Positions 1 to 9,942 of a stretch of DNA of 64,000 nucleotides are shown piece after piece (the first letter of the stretch is position 1; every line of letters begins with the position of its first letter). The DNA lies in NCBI RefSeq assembly GCF_947492645.1, contig NZ_CANLMZ010000001.1, positions 62,001-126,000 of the forward strand, written 5' to 3'. A program made the position numbers and the translations under genes. The DNA is from an uncultured Pontibacter sp. Lineage in GTDB: Bacteria; Bacteroidota; Bacteroidia; Cytophagales; Hymenobacteraceae. The notes under the pieces are model-generated. The model was not told the origin of the DNA and ran no database searches. It was given only the letters and a program-made list of their open reading frames with translations.

Positions 1-1159
1 AAATACCTACGTTAATAGCAGGACGGATACCTGAGTTGAACAGGTTAGTCTCAAGGAAAATCTGACCATCCGTAATCGAGATCACGTTTGTTGGGATATA
101 AGCAGAAACGTCACCAGCCTGCGTCTCGATAATTGGAAGGGCGGTAAGTGAACCACCACCTTTAACCAACGGACGAAGCGAATCCGGTAAATCGTTCATG
201 TTCTTTGCAATCTCATCAGATGCGTTAATCTTAGCGGCACGCTCTAATAAACGAGAGTGCAGATAGAATACGTCACCTGGGTAAGCCTCACGCCCTGGAG
301 GTCTTCTTAAAAGAAGAGACACCTCACGGTAAGCTACAGCCTGCTTAGAAAGGTCATCGTATACTACCAGCGCAGGGCGGCCTGTATCACGGAAGAACTC
401 ACCAATAGCAGCACCTGTAAATGGCGCGAAGAACTGCATAGGAGCCGGATCAGAAGCTGAAGCGGCAACAACTACAGTATAATCCATGGCTCCACCTTTC
501 TCAAGCGCCATAACTACCTGCGCAACAGTAGATGCCTTTTGGCCAATAGCCACATAGATACAGAACACAGGCTCGCCTCTCTCGAAGAACTCACGCTGGT
601 TCAGGATAGCGTCAATGGCAACAGCTGTTTTACCAGTCTGGCGGTCACCGATGATCAACTCACGCTGACCACGGCCGATTGGAATCATTGAGTCAATCGC
701 TTTGATACCAGTCTGCAACGGCTCGTTTACCGGTTGACGGAAGATTACACCTGGTGCTTTACGCTCAAGTGGCATCTCATATAATTCACCCGCAATTGGG
801 CCTTTACCATCAATAGGCTGACCAAGTGTGTTAACCACACGGCCAATTACACCTTCGCCAGCTTTGATAGAGGCGATACGGTTTGTTCTTTTAACGGTAG
901 CTCCTTCTTTGATCTCGCTGTAGTCACCAAGCAATACGGCACCTACGTTGTCCTCTTCCAGGTTCAGAACGAGTGCCTGAAGTCCGTTCTCAAACTCTAA
1001 TAGCTCACCAGACTGTGCTTTGGACAGGCCATAGATACGAGCGACACCGTCACCCACTTGTAGTACAGTACCAACTTCTTCCAGTTCTGCCTCAGAGCGG
1101 AAGTTTGATAGCTGCTCTCTTAATATGGCTGATACTTCGTCAGGTCTTACTTCTGCCAT
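1..1159 (-). CDS. atpA: ATP synthase F1 subunit alpha (3' part missing)
   Basis: Non-catalytic nucleotide-binding alpha subunit of the F1 head of ATP synthase, on the cytoplasmic face of the inner membrane. The reading frame opens at an ATG on the minus strand at 1159 (start MAEVRPDEV) and remains open to the window edge, giving about 386 residues of a protein normally near 520. The Walker A motif GDRQTGKT lies near residue 170, and the stretch ending [16 protein letters not shown] at the edge is characteristic of alpha subunits. It directly follows atpH (2 bp gap) as the last visible gene of the minus-strand atp operon; atpG is expected beyond the edge. Identity is certain; only the truncation by the window limits it. 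Confidence 0.97.
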   Translation of the reverse strand, partial: MAEVRPDEVSAILREQLSNFRSEAELEEVGTVLQVGDGVARIYGLSKAQSGELLEFENGLQALVLNLEEDNVGAVLLGDYSEIKEGATVKRTNRIASIKAGEGVIGRVVNTLGQPIDGKGPIAGELYEMPLERKAPGVIFRQPVNEPLQTGIKAIDSMIPIGRGQRELIIGDRQTGKTAVAIDAILNQREFFERGEPVFCIYVAIGQKASTVAQVVMALEKGGAMDYTVVVAASASDPAPMQFFAPFTGAAIGEFFRDTGRPALVVYDDLSKQAVAYREVSLLLRRPPGREAYPGDVFYLHSRLLERAAKINASDEIAKNMNDLPDSLRPLVKGGGSLTALPIIETQAGDVSAYIPTNVISITDGQIFLETNLFNSGIRPAINVGI

Positions 1160-1161
1160 GA

Positions 1162-1719
1162 TTATAGTTTATTAATGTATGGGTTGTCTTTGAATTCATT
1201 TCTCAGCTTGCGAAGGTTATTTTTCACAGAACTGTCTATTTGTTTATCACCTACTTTAAGCACAAAGCCGCCGATAAGCGATGGGTCAACGATCTCCTTT
1301 AATTGAATCTTTTGACCATACTCCGCCGCCAGCTTGTTTATTAACTGCTCACGTAGTGATGCTGTAAGTGGCAATGCGGATGTTACCTGCGCCTTAACAA
1401 TACCTTTAATGGCATTGTACTGTTCCTCGAAAGAAGCAGCGATAAACTCCAGGTGAGATTCACGCTGTTTACGAGCTATTATGCTGAAAAATGCCAGCGT
1501 AAGCTCCTGCACCTTTCCTTTGAAAACTCCGTTCAAGATTGCCAGCTTTTTGTCTGGCTTAACTACCGGGTTTTGAAGCAACAGTTGAAAATCGCGGTTC
1601 TGAGAAACTACTGTTGCTAACAGCTGCATATCGCTATGCACTTGCTCCAGTATACCTTTCTCATTCGCCAGTTCAATCAGCGACTTCGCGTATCTGGAAG
1701 CAACTCTAAATTCTGACAT
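1162..1719 (-). CDS. atpH: ATP synthase F1 subunit delta
   Basis: Delta subunit of F-type ATP synthase (185 aa, usual length about 177-185), which ties the F1 alpha3beta3 head to the peripheral b stalk (OSCP family). The N-terminal helical bundle begins [17 protein letters not shown] and the C-terminal part carries the family pattern [19 protein letters not shown]. It lies between atpF and atpA in the conserved order B-E-F-H-A, 54 bp after atpF and 2 bp before atpA, so it is surely cotranscribed. Nothing unusual is seen in length or sequence. Confidence 0.97.
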   Translation of the reverse strand: MSEFRVASRYAKSLIELANEKGILEQVHSDMQLLATVVSQNRDFQLLLQNPVVKPDKKLAILNGVFKGKVQELTLAFFSIIARKQRESHLEFIAASFEEQYNAIKGIVKAQVTSALPLTASLREQLINKLAAEYGQKIQLKEIVDPSLIGGFVLKVGDKQIDSSVKNNLRKLRNEFKDNPYINKL

Positions 1720-1773
1720 AATGCTTGTTTATGATGCAGCACTTCCTTTCGGTTACGCCGCCATTAGATTCTT

Positions 1774-2268
1774 TTAGTTAAGCGTTACTTCACGGATATA
1801 ATCCTCAGCCAGCGTTTGCTGTGCTGCCGGATTGCTAAGCTCTTTTCTCAGAATGCGCTCAGCAATATCAAGAGAAAGTGCAGCAGCCATGTTTTTCACT
1901 TCTGTGATAGCAGCACGCTTTTCGTTTTCGATTGCCTCACGAGCTTGCGCTATCATGCGGGCACCTTCTTCGTTTGCTTTGTTTTTAGCTGACTCTACAA
2001 GTGCATTACCGGCATCAGAAGCTTCTTTTAAGATTCTGTCACGCTCCAAACGTGCTTCTGCTAAAAGCTTCTCGTTATCTGCCTTTAAAGACTGGATCTC
2101 AAGCTTTGCTTTTTCAGCAGCGCTTAACGCATCTTCAATAGATGCTTCACGCTCATGAAGCGCCTTCATGATTGGCTTCCAAGCAAACTTAGCAAGCAAG
2201 AACAGAACAATCAGAAATGTTACTAGCTGCCAGAAAATTAGACCGATACCTGGGGTTACTAACTGCAT
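1774..2268 (-). CDS. atpF: ATP synthase F0 subunit b
   Basis: Peripheral stalk subunit b of ATP synthase (164 aa). One N-terminal membrane helix (about residues 8-28, IFWQLVTFLIVLFLLAKFAW) is followed by the family sequence KPIMKALHERE and a long Ala/Glu/Lys-rich coiled coil to the C terminus, the usual architecture for dimeric b. A 143-bp gap separates it from atpE upstream, and this gap holds a strong hairpin (2361-2396). It is followed by atpH. No second b-type (b-prime) gene is present, as expected outside photosynthetic bacteria. Confidence 0.97.
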   Translation of the reverse strand: MQLVTPGIGLIFWQLVTFLIVLFLLAKFAWKPIMKALHEREASIEDALSAAEKAKLEIQSLKADNEKLLAEARLERDRILKEASDAGNALVESAKNKANEEGARMIAQAREAIENEKRAAITEVKNMAAALSLDIAERILRKELSNPAAQQTLAEDYIREVTLN

Positions 2269-2360
2269 TGTTTATTTTGTTAGAGAAATTGGTTCTGTTT
2301 TAAATAGTCTCGATTTTACTCTGGCAGACGAGCACCTTTTACTGCCTTAAACTACTTTTA

Positions 2361-2396
2361 ATCTCATCGTCCGGACCATTCGTCCGGACGTGAGAT
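2361..2396 (-). other. Intercistronic hairpin between atpE and atpF
   Basis: A 15-bp stem with one bulged base: arms ATCTCA-CGTCCGGAC and GTCCGGACG-TGAGAT around a 5-nt loop. It starts 15 nt after the atpE stop on the minus strand. Neither flank has a T-run, so it does not look like an intrinsic terminator. It is better read as an mRNA processing or stabilising structure placed just 3' of the gene for the high-copy c subunit; that role is inferred. Confidence 0.7.
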
Positions 2397-2411
2397 TAAC
2401 AAAAGCTTTAA

Positions 2412-2690
<279 letters not shown>

Positions 2691-2711
2691 TTAAAAAATA
2701 AAAATTCAGAA

Positions 2712-3740
2712 TTAATGAGCTTCACCGTGTGCATGCTCGTCGTGGTGATGCTCTTCTACAGCGCCACCGAAATACATCGCAGACAAAAGGGTGAAGATGT
2801 AAGCCTGCAATAGCGCCACGAACAACTCCAGGAAGTTCATGAAGGTAGCAAACGCCACACTCAAAGGACCTACAGCAATGCTCTCGAAAATAAAGATCAA
2901 GCTAAACAGGGAAAGAATGATAATGTGACCTGCCGTGATGTTTGCAAAAAGTCGAACCATCAGGGAGAACGGCTTGGTGATGATACCGATTAACTCAACA
3001 GGTATCATGATAGGCGCCAACCATACCGGAACCCCAGGAGTTGCAAAAATGTGACTCCAGTAATTTTTGTTACCGCTAAACACAGTTATTAGAAGCGTGA
3101 AAGCCGCCAACACAAGTGTAACTGCAATATTACCAGTTAAGTTAGCACCACCTGGCATCAAACCAAGCAGGTTATTAAACCAGATAAAGAAGAAGATTGT
3201 AAGCAAGTATGGCATATAGCGCTCATACTTTGGACCAATGTTCGCCTTTGCGATTTCATCACGGATAAAGATAATGATCGGCTCGAAAAACGACTGCATA
3301 CCTCTTGGAGCTTTGCCAGCGTTCTTCTTGTAGGAAGATGCAATGCTAAAGAACACAAAAAACAAGAGTGCCACACTAACAAACATGGAAGCCACGTTCT
3401 TGGTGATCGAGAAATCATACAATCCAGAGTAATCCGCTATAGACTCTCCCTCAGCATTAGCCTTATAAATGTGGCCATGCTCCATTACATAACCATTATA
3501 AGGCACTACATCATGAGCTTCGTTGTAGAAATTGCTTGATGAAAACACATTCACCTCTCCGTTATCCACCAGTATTACTGGCAAATAAAGAACTACACCA
3601 TCTGCAAAATGCCAAGTATAATCATCTGCGATGTGATGCGTTATCATATCGCCTGGCTTAAACTCGCCGCCTTCTGCCGGTTCAGCAGCATGAGCCGCTA
3701 TTGTTAAGAAGGAAAACAGTAAAACTAATAACTTCTTCAT
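2712..3740 (-). CDS. atpB: ATP synthase F0 subunit a
   Basis: Stator subunit a, forming the proton half-channels next to the c ring. At 342 aa it is longer than the E. coli protein (271) because of an N-terminal signal peptide (MKKLLVLLFSFLTIAAHA) and about 95 periplasmic residues before the first conserved helix, an extension typical of Bacteroidota. The essential arginine is R263 in SLMVRLFANITAGH. The C terminus is His-rich (EEHHHDEHAHGEAH), as often seen in this phylum. It follows the two small membrane genes at 3779-4404 and precedes atpE. Confidence 0.97.
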   Translation of the reverse strand: MKKLLVLLFSFLTIAAHAAEPAEGGEFKPGDMITHHIADDYTWHFADGVVLYLPVILVDNGEVNVFSSSNFYNEAHDVVPYNGYVMEHGHIYKANAEGESIADYSGLYDFSITKNVASMFVSVALLFFVFFSIASSYKKNAGKAPRGMQSFFEPIIIFIRDEIAKANIGPKYERYMPYLLTIFFFIWFNNLLGLMPGGANLTGNIAVTLVLAAFTLLITVFSGNKNYWSHIFATPGVPVWLAPIMIPVELIGIITKPFSLMVRLFANITAGHIIILSLFSLIFIFESIAVGPLSVAFATFMNFLELFVALLQAYIFTLLSAMYFGGAVEEHHHDEHAHGEAH

Positions 3741-3778
3741 TAAGAGAGATTTAGAAACAGATTTTATAAAGCAAAGCC

Positions 3779-4168
3779 TTATTTTTGATCCTGCCTTTTC
3801 AAATTCGGGCGCAAGTTAGCCAATAAGCTGTAAATTTCAAACCCGGTAAATAGAAAATAAAACACAAAGAAGTTTAAAACAAACTGCAGTTCATTTTCCG
3901 AAAACAGATACACATATATAAATATCACAGCTATACTCAATATCATTCTAAAGCCCATCGAGCCGAAATAATAAAGCTGAAAATTATCCTCATCATAGCT
4001 GATGCCCAGCCTGCTAATATAAAATGTGCCGGCAGTAACAAGTATGAAAAATGCAAAGATGTACCATACGTACGTATGTAAAATTTGATCGCCGGTAAAG
4101 TATAAAAGAGCACCTGTAAGCATGCCAAGCAGTCCGGAGAAAAGGAAAAGATTTTTAATAAAATTCAC
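3779..4168 (-). CDS. Small membrane protein of the atp operon (AtpI-like position)
   Basis: A 129-aa protein with four predicted membrane helices (about residues 7-25, 33-52, 73-92 and 95-117) and a short basic tail (NLRPNLKRQDQK). I do not recognise a named domain with certainty. Its place between the AtpZ-like gene (5 bp upstream) and atpB (38 bp downstream) matches the four-helix protein commonly found here in Bacteroidota, which occupies the slot of the AtpI assembly factor of other phyla. A role in c-ring assembly or cation supply is inference from position. Translation signals and operon spacing support it as real. Confidence 0.85.
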   Translation of the reverse strand: MNFIKNLFLFSGLLGMLTGALLYFTGDQILHTYVWYIFAFFILVTAGTFYISRLGISYDEDNFQLYYFGSMGFRMILSIAVIFIYVYLFSENELQFVLNFFVFYFLFTGFEIYSLLANLRPNLKRQDQK

Positions 4169-4173
4169 GAAAT

Positions 4174-4404
4174 CTATTTTTTATTAAGTGACAGAATAAC
4201 CAAAACCATTGTTGCTACAACCGCTACAACTAAAAGTATAATCGTAAACCAAGGGTTCTGCGTCTGGAAATGCTCATCCAGCTTCATTCCTGCAAAGGCT
4301 GCCAGCACCATGGCCCCAATCATCTGAAATGCCAACCCAGAGTACTTTAGATAAGGTTTTATGTTATCCCCTTTTGGCTTTTTAGGCGGCGTTTCTTCTG
4401 GCAT
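4174..4404 (-). CDS. AtpZ/AtpI family protein
   Basis: A 76-aa protein with a Pro/Lys-rich cytoplasmic N terminus (MPEETPPKKPKGD) and two membrane helices (about residues 24-44 and 52-73). The pattern YLKYSGLAFQMIGAMVLAAFAG followed by KLDEHF and NPWFT is typical of AtpZ/AtpI proteins, which are encoded at the head of atp operons and have been proposed to help c-ring assembly or Mg2+/Ca2+ supply. It is the first gene of the visible operon, so the atp promoter should lie in 4405-4752, although I could not find a clear consensus match there. Confidence 0.88.
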   Translation of the reverse strand: MPEETPPKKPKGDNIKPYLKYSGLAFQMIGAMVLAAFAGMKLDEHFQTQNPWFTIILLVVAVVATMVLVILSLNKK

Positions 4405-4752
4405 TTTCCTGCTGATTTTTAAACCGATGCGAAATTACTTCTTTTTTGCGAGCTTAGCGCACCACCCTGCTGTATCTTTTGTTACACCCAAAGGCACGCA
4501 CCGCTTTTCATAGGATAATATCCGGCGGCTGCGCCTGAAACCAAATGTGGTTTTGTATAGTTCAAATAGCTGCTAAAGGCCTGGTTAGTTTTTCTATTGG
4601 TAGATTATTGTATTTTTGTATAAGTAATGCACCATACTTAGAAATTAACTTAATAGCAGCATTATGTACAGCACGAGCAAGCTATACTTTACAACATGCC
4701 CGTTACGTTTATACTTAAATTAAAGTACACAAACCTTCGCCCCTGACTTAAC
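4405..4752. other. Divergent intergenic region between atp operon and porW
   Basis: 348 bp without a gene, separating the minus-strand atp operon from the plus-strand porW operon. It must contain both promoters. For porW there is an exact -7 match (4611-4618). For the atp operon no CAAAnnTA (reverse TAnnTTTG) is seen. Two copies of the TATACTT heptamer lie at about 4683 and 4713. I see no small ORF or RNA gene. Confidence 0.6.
4611..4618 (+). promoter_or_regulatory. Candidate -7 element of the porW operon promoter
   Basis: TATTTTTG is an exact match to the Bacteroidota -7 box TAnnTTTG. The -33 position 19 nt upstream reads GTTT rather than TTTG. If used, it gives a 5' leader of roughly 130 nt before the TTG start at 4753. 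The match is short and could be chance. Confidence 0.35.
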
Positions 4753-7608
4753 TTGAATAAGCAACTATTTTACTTGTACTTTCTTCTGGTTGGGCTTTTG
4801 CTGGCAGCCTGCTCAACAGAGCGTAAAAATCCTATCAGCAAAACGTATCATAACACCACCGCCCGCTATAACGGTTATTTTCTGGCAAAAGAGAAAATGA
4901 AAGCCATTGAAAGTGGTTTGATAGAGGGGATGCAGCATGACTATAACCAGGTGCTGCCTATTTACCCACGCCTCGACTCTACTACAGCCAATGCACTTGC
5001 CGCAGACCTGGAGGATGTAATCAAGAAAGCTTCTTTTCCAATACAGTACCACAAAAACAGTAAGTGGATAGACAACTGCTATATTCTGATAGGCCAGGCA
5101 AACTTTTACCAGCTAAATTTTGCTGAAGCCTCCCGCACTTTTAAGTATGTGAACTCTACGAGCAAAAATGCCAACGACAAGCACGAAGCTTTGGTGTGGC
5201 TTATGCGCTCTTTCCTGCAAACCGGCGAAATGGACAACGCCCAACAGGTATCTGAGTACCTCCGGAAGGAGCGCCTGAATAAAGACAATGCCCGTGAGTT
5301 ATACTTGGCTCGCGCGCAGTACCACCGCATGCTAGGCGACACCGCTGCTGTAATCGAGAATCTGGCTTACTCTTTACCCAACTTTGAGGATAAAGATGAA
5401 GAGTCGAGGATCAGGTTTACGCTTGCACAGTTTTACCAGCTAACAAACAAAGACCAGGAAGCCTATAAGCAGTACAGCAAAATACTTCGCCGCAATCCCC
5501 CCTATGATCTTAGCTTTTTCAGTAGGCTATATATTGGCCAGGTATCGGAGCTTGAAGACAAGCAGGATACTGAGCGTATTGCCACCTACTATAAGAAGCT
5601 CCTGAAGGACGATAAGAACACCGAGTACCGCGATAAGATTTATTATGAGATGGCGCAGTTTGCGCTTCGCCAGCAAAACTATGCTAAAGCCTTAGATTAC
5701 TTAGAGCAATCCCTAAGAACACCAGGCACGCTCCAAAACCAGAAAGCGTACAGTTATGTGCTGGCCGGCGAAATATATTTTGACAACCTGAATAAGTATA
5801 ACCTGGCCGCCGCTTACTATGATAGCGCTACGCAAGTATACCCTAAAACAGCTTTAGAGTATGAGGCCGTAACAGAGCGCCGTGATATACTGGCAGACTT
5901 TGCCAAACAATTTGCCACCATTCAAACGCAGGATAGCTTGCAACAGCTAGCCAGAATGGGAGAAGCAGAACGCACGGCTTACCTGCAGCAGCTTATACAG
6001 CAAAAGGAGGAGCAACGGCAACAGGATTCGGCAAGGCAGGTAGCAATGGCTCAAAATGCGAACAGGCAAAACGCTGATGATAACAGAAACAGGCGCAACA
6101 ATAATAACACCAGCTTGCAGGATAACACGACTGTTGGTGGCGTCTGGTATTTTGATAACCCCACCGCTATGGCATCGGCGAGATCGGAGTTTGTGCGCCG
6201 CTGGGGCGACAGGCCCCTGCAGGACTTCTGGCGCATACGTGCCCGTGGCGAGAACACTACCAACCAGGCAGAAATTGCACGTGCACCGGTAGCGGCACCA
6301 GAACAGCAAATGAGCACAGCAGAAAGGACGCAAATGCAGATGCAACAGTATCTGAAAGAAATTCCTTTATCTACCGCTGATCTTATGCGCTCAGAAAAAG
6401 AAGTAGAGGACGCCTATTTTAAGCTGGCTAACATTTACAGCCAAAAACTTCGCAATCCTGAAAAGGCAACCGAAACATTTGAAACCCTAATCAAACGCTT
6501 CCCTAACTCGGAGCATACCGCAGAGGCTTACTACAGTTTATACTTATTGTATGGCAAAGCCGGCAACCAAGAGCAGCAGCAAGTTTATTATAATAAGATA
6601 AAGCAAGTTTACCCAAACACTACATTTGCCCGCCTGGTAGACGACTCAGACTTTATGTCTAAAAATGCCGCTGATAACTTAAAGGCCCATGTGCTTTACG
6701 ATTCAGCTTATAGTTACTACGAAGCTTACGAGTACAAACAGGCTACAGCGCTTTTAAACCAATTAGTGAGCCAGTACCCGCTAAACGATATTCCGGATAA
6801 AGTGGCATACCTGGAAGCGATGATAATAGCACGTACACAAAAGCCCGATGCTTTCCGCAGCCAGCTCACTCAGTTTAAAGCCAGGTATCCTAACAGCTCG
6901 CTTTTGCCTAAGGTAAACCAGTTGTTAGCTACCTACCAGGACCTGGAACAGAAAAACCTGTTGCGGCAGGAAGCTCCGGAAGCGCCTGCAAACAACCACT
7001 CTGCTGGCAACTTGAGTCCGGAAGAAAAAGTTAGCACGGAGATTGCTTCTACAGCCGTGGCATCAGCGGCAAAACCTGAGCTGCAAGCAGCAGGCAAAGG
7101 TGTTGCTACAGAAACAGCTTTGCCTGCTGTACCGGAAAAAGAGCAAACTGCTGCCATAAGCGCAAAGCCTGAACAAAATGCTGTAGCAGCCCCCGGTGAT
7201 TCAGTTGAGCTACCGGTTCCAACAGCCCCTGCTGTAGACCCTATGGCTTACACAGCCGGTGCTGATTCCGCTTTTTATGTGGTATTGCTGTATCCAGCAG
7301 ATGCACCTGCTTTTAAGGATGTGCTACCTAAGTATGAAAAGTATAATAGCACTTACTATAAGGCGCAGCAACTTAGCTTAGAGTCTGTTCATTTTTCAGA
7401 TGAGAAGCACATGCTCGTGATGCAGTCTTTTCCGGATGCAAAGCAGGCACAGGCATTTAATGTAAAACAAAAAGCGCCTCAGTCCCCGATAGGTAGAATT
7501 AGAGGTGTAGAATTCGTTACCTTTGTTATTTCGTCTGCGAACTACCAGAAGTTCCTGCAGAAGAAGGACCTGGACACATACCTGACTTTCTTTAAAAACA
7601 ATTATTAA
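4753..7608 (+). CDS. porW: T9SS periplasmic TPR lipoprotein PorW/SprE
   Basis: A 951-aa lipoprotein of the type IX secretion system, needed for secretion and gliding; PorW/SprE links the periplasmic rings to the translocon. The start is TTG at 4753: an in-frame stop lies three codons upstream, and only this start gives the lipoprotein signal MNKQLFYLYFLLVGLLLAAC with Cys20. The family signature KTYHNTTARYNGYFLAKEKM follows. TPR-like repeats cover about residues 90-390 and 535-700, separated by a Gln/Asn-rich stretch; an Ala/Glu/Pro-rich linker then leads to a C-terminal ferredoxin-like domain near 820-951. It heads an operon with pbp1A (3 bp) and uvrC, convergent to gldKLMN. Confidence 0.92.
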   Translation: MNKQLFYLYFLLVGLLLAACSTERKNPISKTYHNTTARYNGYFLAKEKMKAIESGLIEGMQHDYNQVLPIYPRLDSTTANALAADLEDVIKKASFPIQYHKNSKWIDNCYILIGQANFYQLNFAEASRTFKYVNSTSKNANDKHEALVWLMRSFLQTGEMDNAQQVSEYLRKERLNKDNARELYLARAQYHRMLGDTAAVIENLAYSLPNFEDKDEESRIRFTLAQFYQLTNKDQEAYKQYSKILRRNPPYDLSFFSRLYIGQVSELEDKQDTERIATYYKKLLKDDKNTEYRDKIYYEMAQFALRQQNYAKALDYLEQSLRTPGTLQNQKAYSYVLAGEIYFDNLNKYNLAAAYYDSATQVYPKTALEYEAVTERRDILADFAKQFATIQTQDSLQQLARMGEAERTAYLQQLIQQKEEQRQQDSARQVAMAQNANRQNADDNRNRRNNNNTSLQDNTTVGGVWYFDNPTAMASARSEFVRRWGDRPLQDFWRIRARGENTTNQAEIARAPVAAPEQQMSTAERTQMQMQQYLKEIPLSTADLMRSEKEVEDAYFKLANIYSQKLRNPEKATETFETLIKRFPNSEHTAEAYYSLYLLYGKAGNQEQQQVYYNKIKQVYPNTTFARLVDDSDFMSKNAADNLKAHVLYDSAYSYYEAYEYKQATALLNQLVSQYPLNDIPDKVAYLEAMIIARTQKPDAFRSQLTQFKARYPNSSLLPKVNQLLATYQDLEQKNLLRQEAPEAPANNHSAGNLSPEEKVSTEIASTAVASAAKPELQAAGKGVATETALPAVPEKEQTAAISAKPEQNAVAAPGDSVELPVPTAPAVDPMAYTAGADSAFYVVLLYPADAPAFKDVLPKYEKYNSTYYKAQQLSLESVHFSDEKHMLVMQSFPDAKQAQAFNVKQKAPQSPIGRIRGVEFVTFVISSANYQKFLQKKDLDTYLTFFKNNY

Positions 7609-7611
7609 TAC

Positions 7612-9930
7612 ATGACTACGCGTCAAAAAACGGTTGAACCACAGAAAAGGTCTTATTACCCTAAAATTGCCACAACGCTTTGGGTGGTATTTCTGGGTGG
7701 CTTTGCTACACTTATACTTTATATATACGCGGTAAGTATAAACTTCCTGAACCTGTTTGGGGAGCTGCCCAATATGCGTACACTCGAAAATCCTAAAAGT
7801 GCCTTATCTTCTGAGCTGTACTCTGCTGATAATGCCATACTTGGAAAATACTTTAGAGAGAACCGTACGCCAATTGAGTACGATGACCTGCCAGAGAACT
7901 TTATCAATGCACTTATCGCAACAGAAGACGTGCGTTTTGAGGAGCATTCTGGTATAGACCCTGAGGCAATGGCGCGTGTAGCCGGCTCTATTATGATTGG
8001 CAGCTCGAAAGGGGGTGGTAGTACACTTACGCAGCAGCTTGCAAAAAACCTTTTCAAAACGCGTGGCGAGGATCTGAATAACGGAGTACTGAACGATGTG
8101 CCTGGCCTGCGTACACTTATCCATAAGACTAAAGAGTGGATAATGGCGGTTAAGCTGGAAAAGTCTTATACTAAAAAGGAAATCATGCTGATGTATCTCA
8201 ACATTTTTGAGTTCGGCAGCAATGCTTTTGGTGTTGAATCAGCAGCTAAGACGTTCTTTAATAAAAAACCAATAGACCTGGAGGTGCATGAGTCTGCCGT
8301 TTTAGTAGGCTTGTTTAAAAACCCAAACTTCTATAGCCCGAAATTTAACCCTGAAAACTCGAAGCACCGCCGCAACGTGGTTATGTCGCAGATGGTGAAG
8401 TATGGGTTTATGACGGAGGAGGAGTATCAGCAGCTTAAAGAAAAAGACATCAAGCTTGATTACCGTGTAGAAAACCAGAACGTTGGCTTAGCGCCATACT
8501 TCAGAACTGAAGCAAGCAAGTTTTTACAGCAGTGGTGCCGCGAAAATGGCTACGACCTGTATGCCGATGGCCTCAAGATTTATACTACCATCGACTCACG
8601 TATGCAGAAGTACGCTGAGCAGGCAATGGAAGAGCACATGAAGGCGCAGCAAAAGCTTTTCTTTGAGCATTGGAAAGGCCGTAACCCTTGGATTGACCGC
8701 AACAACCAGGAGATTAAGAACTTCCCTGAAACGGCTATTAAGCGAACAGATCGTTATCGCCGGCTAAATGCCCGCTTTGACGGCAACCAGGACTCTATCA
8801 ACTACTACCTGAACAAAAAGATACCGATGACGATCTTTAGCTGGGATGGTGAAAAGGATGTGGTTATGAGCCCTATGGACTCTCTTAAGTATTACAAGCA
8901 TTTCCTGCAGGCTGGCTTTATGGCCATGGAGCCGCAAACCGGCCACATTAAAGCCTGGGTTGGTGGTGTAAACTATAAGCACTTTAAGTATGACCACGTA
9001 AAGCAAGGCGCTCGGCAGCCTGGTTCAACGTTCAAACCGTTTCTTTATACTGCAGCTATAGAAAACGGATATTACCCATGCTACGAAGTTATTGATACAC
9101 AAGTATGTATTCCATTACCTGATGGAAACATGTGGTGCCCGAACAATGCCGACAACAAGTATAGTGGGCAGAAATTCACCTTAAGAAAGGCTTTGGCTGA
9201 GTCTGTTAACTCTATCTCTGCTTACCTGATAAATAAATTAGGTGCCGAAACACTTGTGCAAACTGCCAAGCGCATGGGTATTAGCACTCCCCTGGACCCT
9301 ACGCCATCATTGGCTCTGGGTACAAGCGATGTAACCCTTTTTGATATGGTAGGCGCTTATGGCACCTTCGTGAATGGAGGTACTTGGGTGGAGCCAAACT
9401 TTATAACGCGCATAGAGGATAAGCATGGCAACGTAATCGCAGATTTTGCTCCTAAAACAGTTGAGGCACTTAGCGAAGAAACTGCTTACCTGATGGTGCA
9501 CATGCTTAAAGCAGCTGCTGAGCCAGGAGGTACCGCATACTATGGATTGCGCCACAGAAACGGACTTAAAAATGAAATGGGTGCTAAAACAGGTACAACT
9601 CAAAATCAGTCTGATGCGTGGTTTATGGGCATTACGCCAAATTTAGTTGCAGGCACCTGGGTTGGAGGCGAAGACAGGTCTATTCACTTCCGTACAATTG
9701 CGCTAGGTCAGGGTAACAAGTTGGCAATGCCTGTTTATGGCTCTTTTATGCAAAAAGTATATGCTGATAAATCGTTGGACGTTTCGAAAGCTGCCTTTCC
9801 TAAACCTTTAACGCCTTTATCTGTAGAATTAGATTGTGCAAAGTATAACCAAGGTGTGAGAGTTGACTCAACGATGCAGGACGAGTTCCTTAACTTACCT
9901 ACCCAAATAGACTTTGACGCTGAGATCTAA
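7612..9930 (+). CDS. Penicillin-binding protein 1A (bifunctional transglycosylase/transpeptidase)
   Basis: A class A penicillin-binding protein (772 aa) that polymerises and cross-links peptidoglycan at the outer face of the inner membrane. A single N-terminal membrane anchor (about residues 22-44) is followed by the GT51 domain with catalytic Glu105 in TEDVRFEEHSG and the motif GGSTLTQQLAKNLF. The transpeptidase domain has the three penicilloyl motifs: SxxK in GSTFKPF (near residue 472), SVN in ESVNSISAYL, and KTGTTQNQSD. It follows porW by 3 bp, suggesting translational coupling of a secretion component with a wall synthase. Length and motifs are complete, so it should be active. Confidence 0.95.
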   Translation: MTTRQKTVEPQKRSYYPKIATTLWVVFLGGFATLILYIYAVSINFLNLFGELPNMRTLENPKSALSSELYSADNAILGKYFRENRTPIEYDDLPENFINALIATEDVRFEEHSGIDPEAMARVAGSIMIGSSKGGGSTLTQQLAKNLFKTRGEDLNNGVLNDVPGLRTLIHKTKEWIMAVKLEKSYTKKEIMLMYLNIFEFGSNAFGVESAAKTFFNKKPIDLEVHESAVLVGLFKNPNFYSPKFNPENSKHRRNVVMSQMVKYGFMTEEEYQQLKEKDIKLDYRVENQNVGLAPYFRTEASKFLQQWCRENGYDLYADGLKIYTTIDSRMQKYAEQAMEEHMKAQQKLFFEHWKGRNPWIDRNNQEIKNFPETAIKRTDRYRRLNARFDGNQDSINYYLNKKIPMTIFSWDGEKDVVMSPMDSLKYYKHFLQAGFMAMEPQTGHIKAWVGGVNYKHFKYDHVKQGARQPGSTFKPFLYTAAIENGYYPCYEVIDTQVCIPLPDGNMWCPNNADNKYSGQKFTLRKALAESVNSISAYLINKLGAETLVQTAKRMGISTPLDPTPSLALGTSDVTLFDMVGAYGTFVNGGTWVEPNFITRIEDKHGNVIADFAPKTVEALSEETAYLMVHMLKAAAEPGGTAYYGLRHRNGLKNEMGAKTGTTQNQSDAWFMGITPNLVAGTWVGGEDRSIHFRTIALGQGNKLAMPVYGSFMQKVYADKSLDVSKAAFPKPLTPLSVELDCAKYNQGVRVDSTMQDEFLNLPTQIDFDAEI

Positions 9931-9942
9931 TTATGATATTTT

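Noticed and set aside
6051..6317. Overlapping ORFs on both strands in the Gln/Asn-rich part of porW
   Set aside because: Low-complexity codons of porW leave the other frames open by chance; no coding features.
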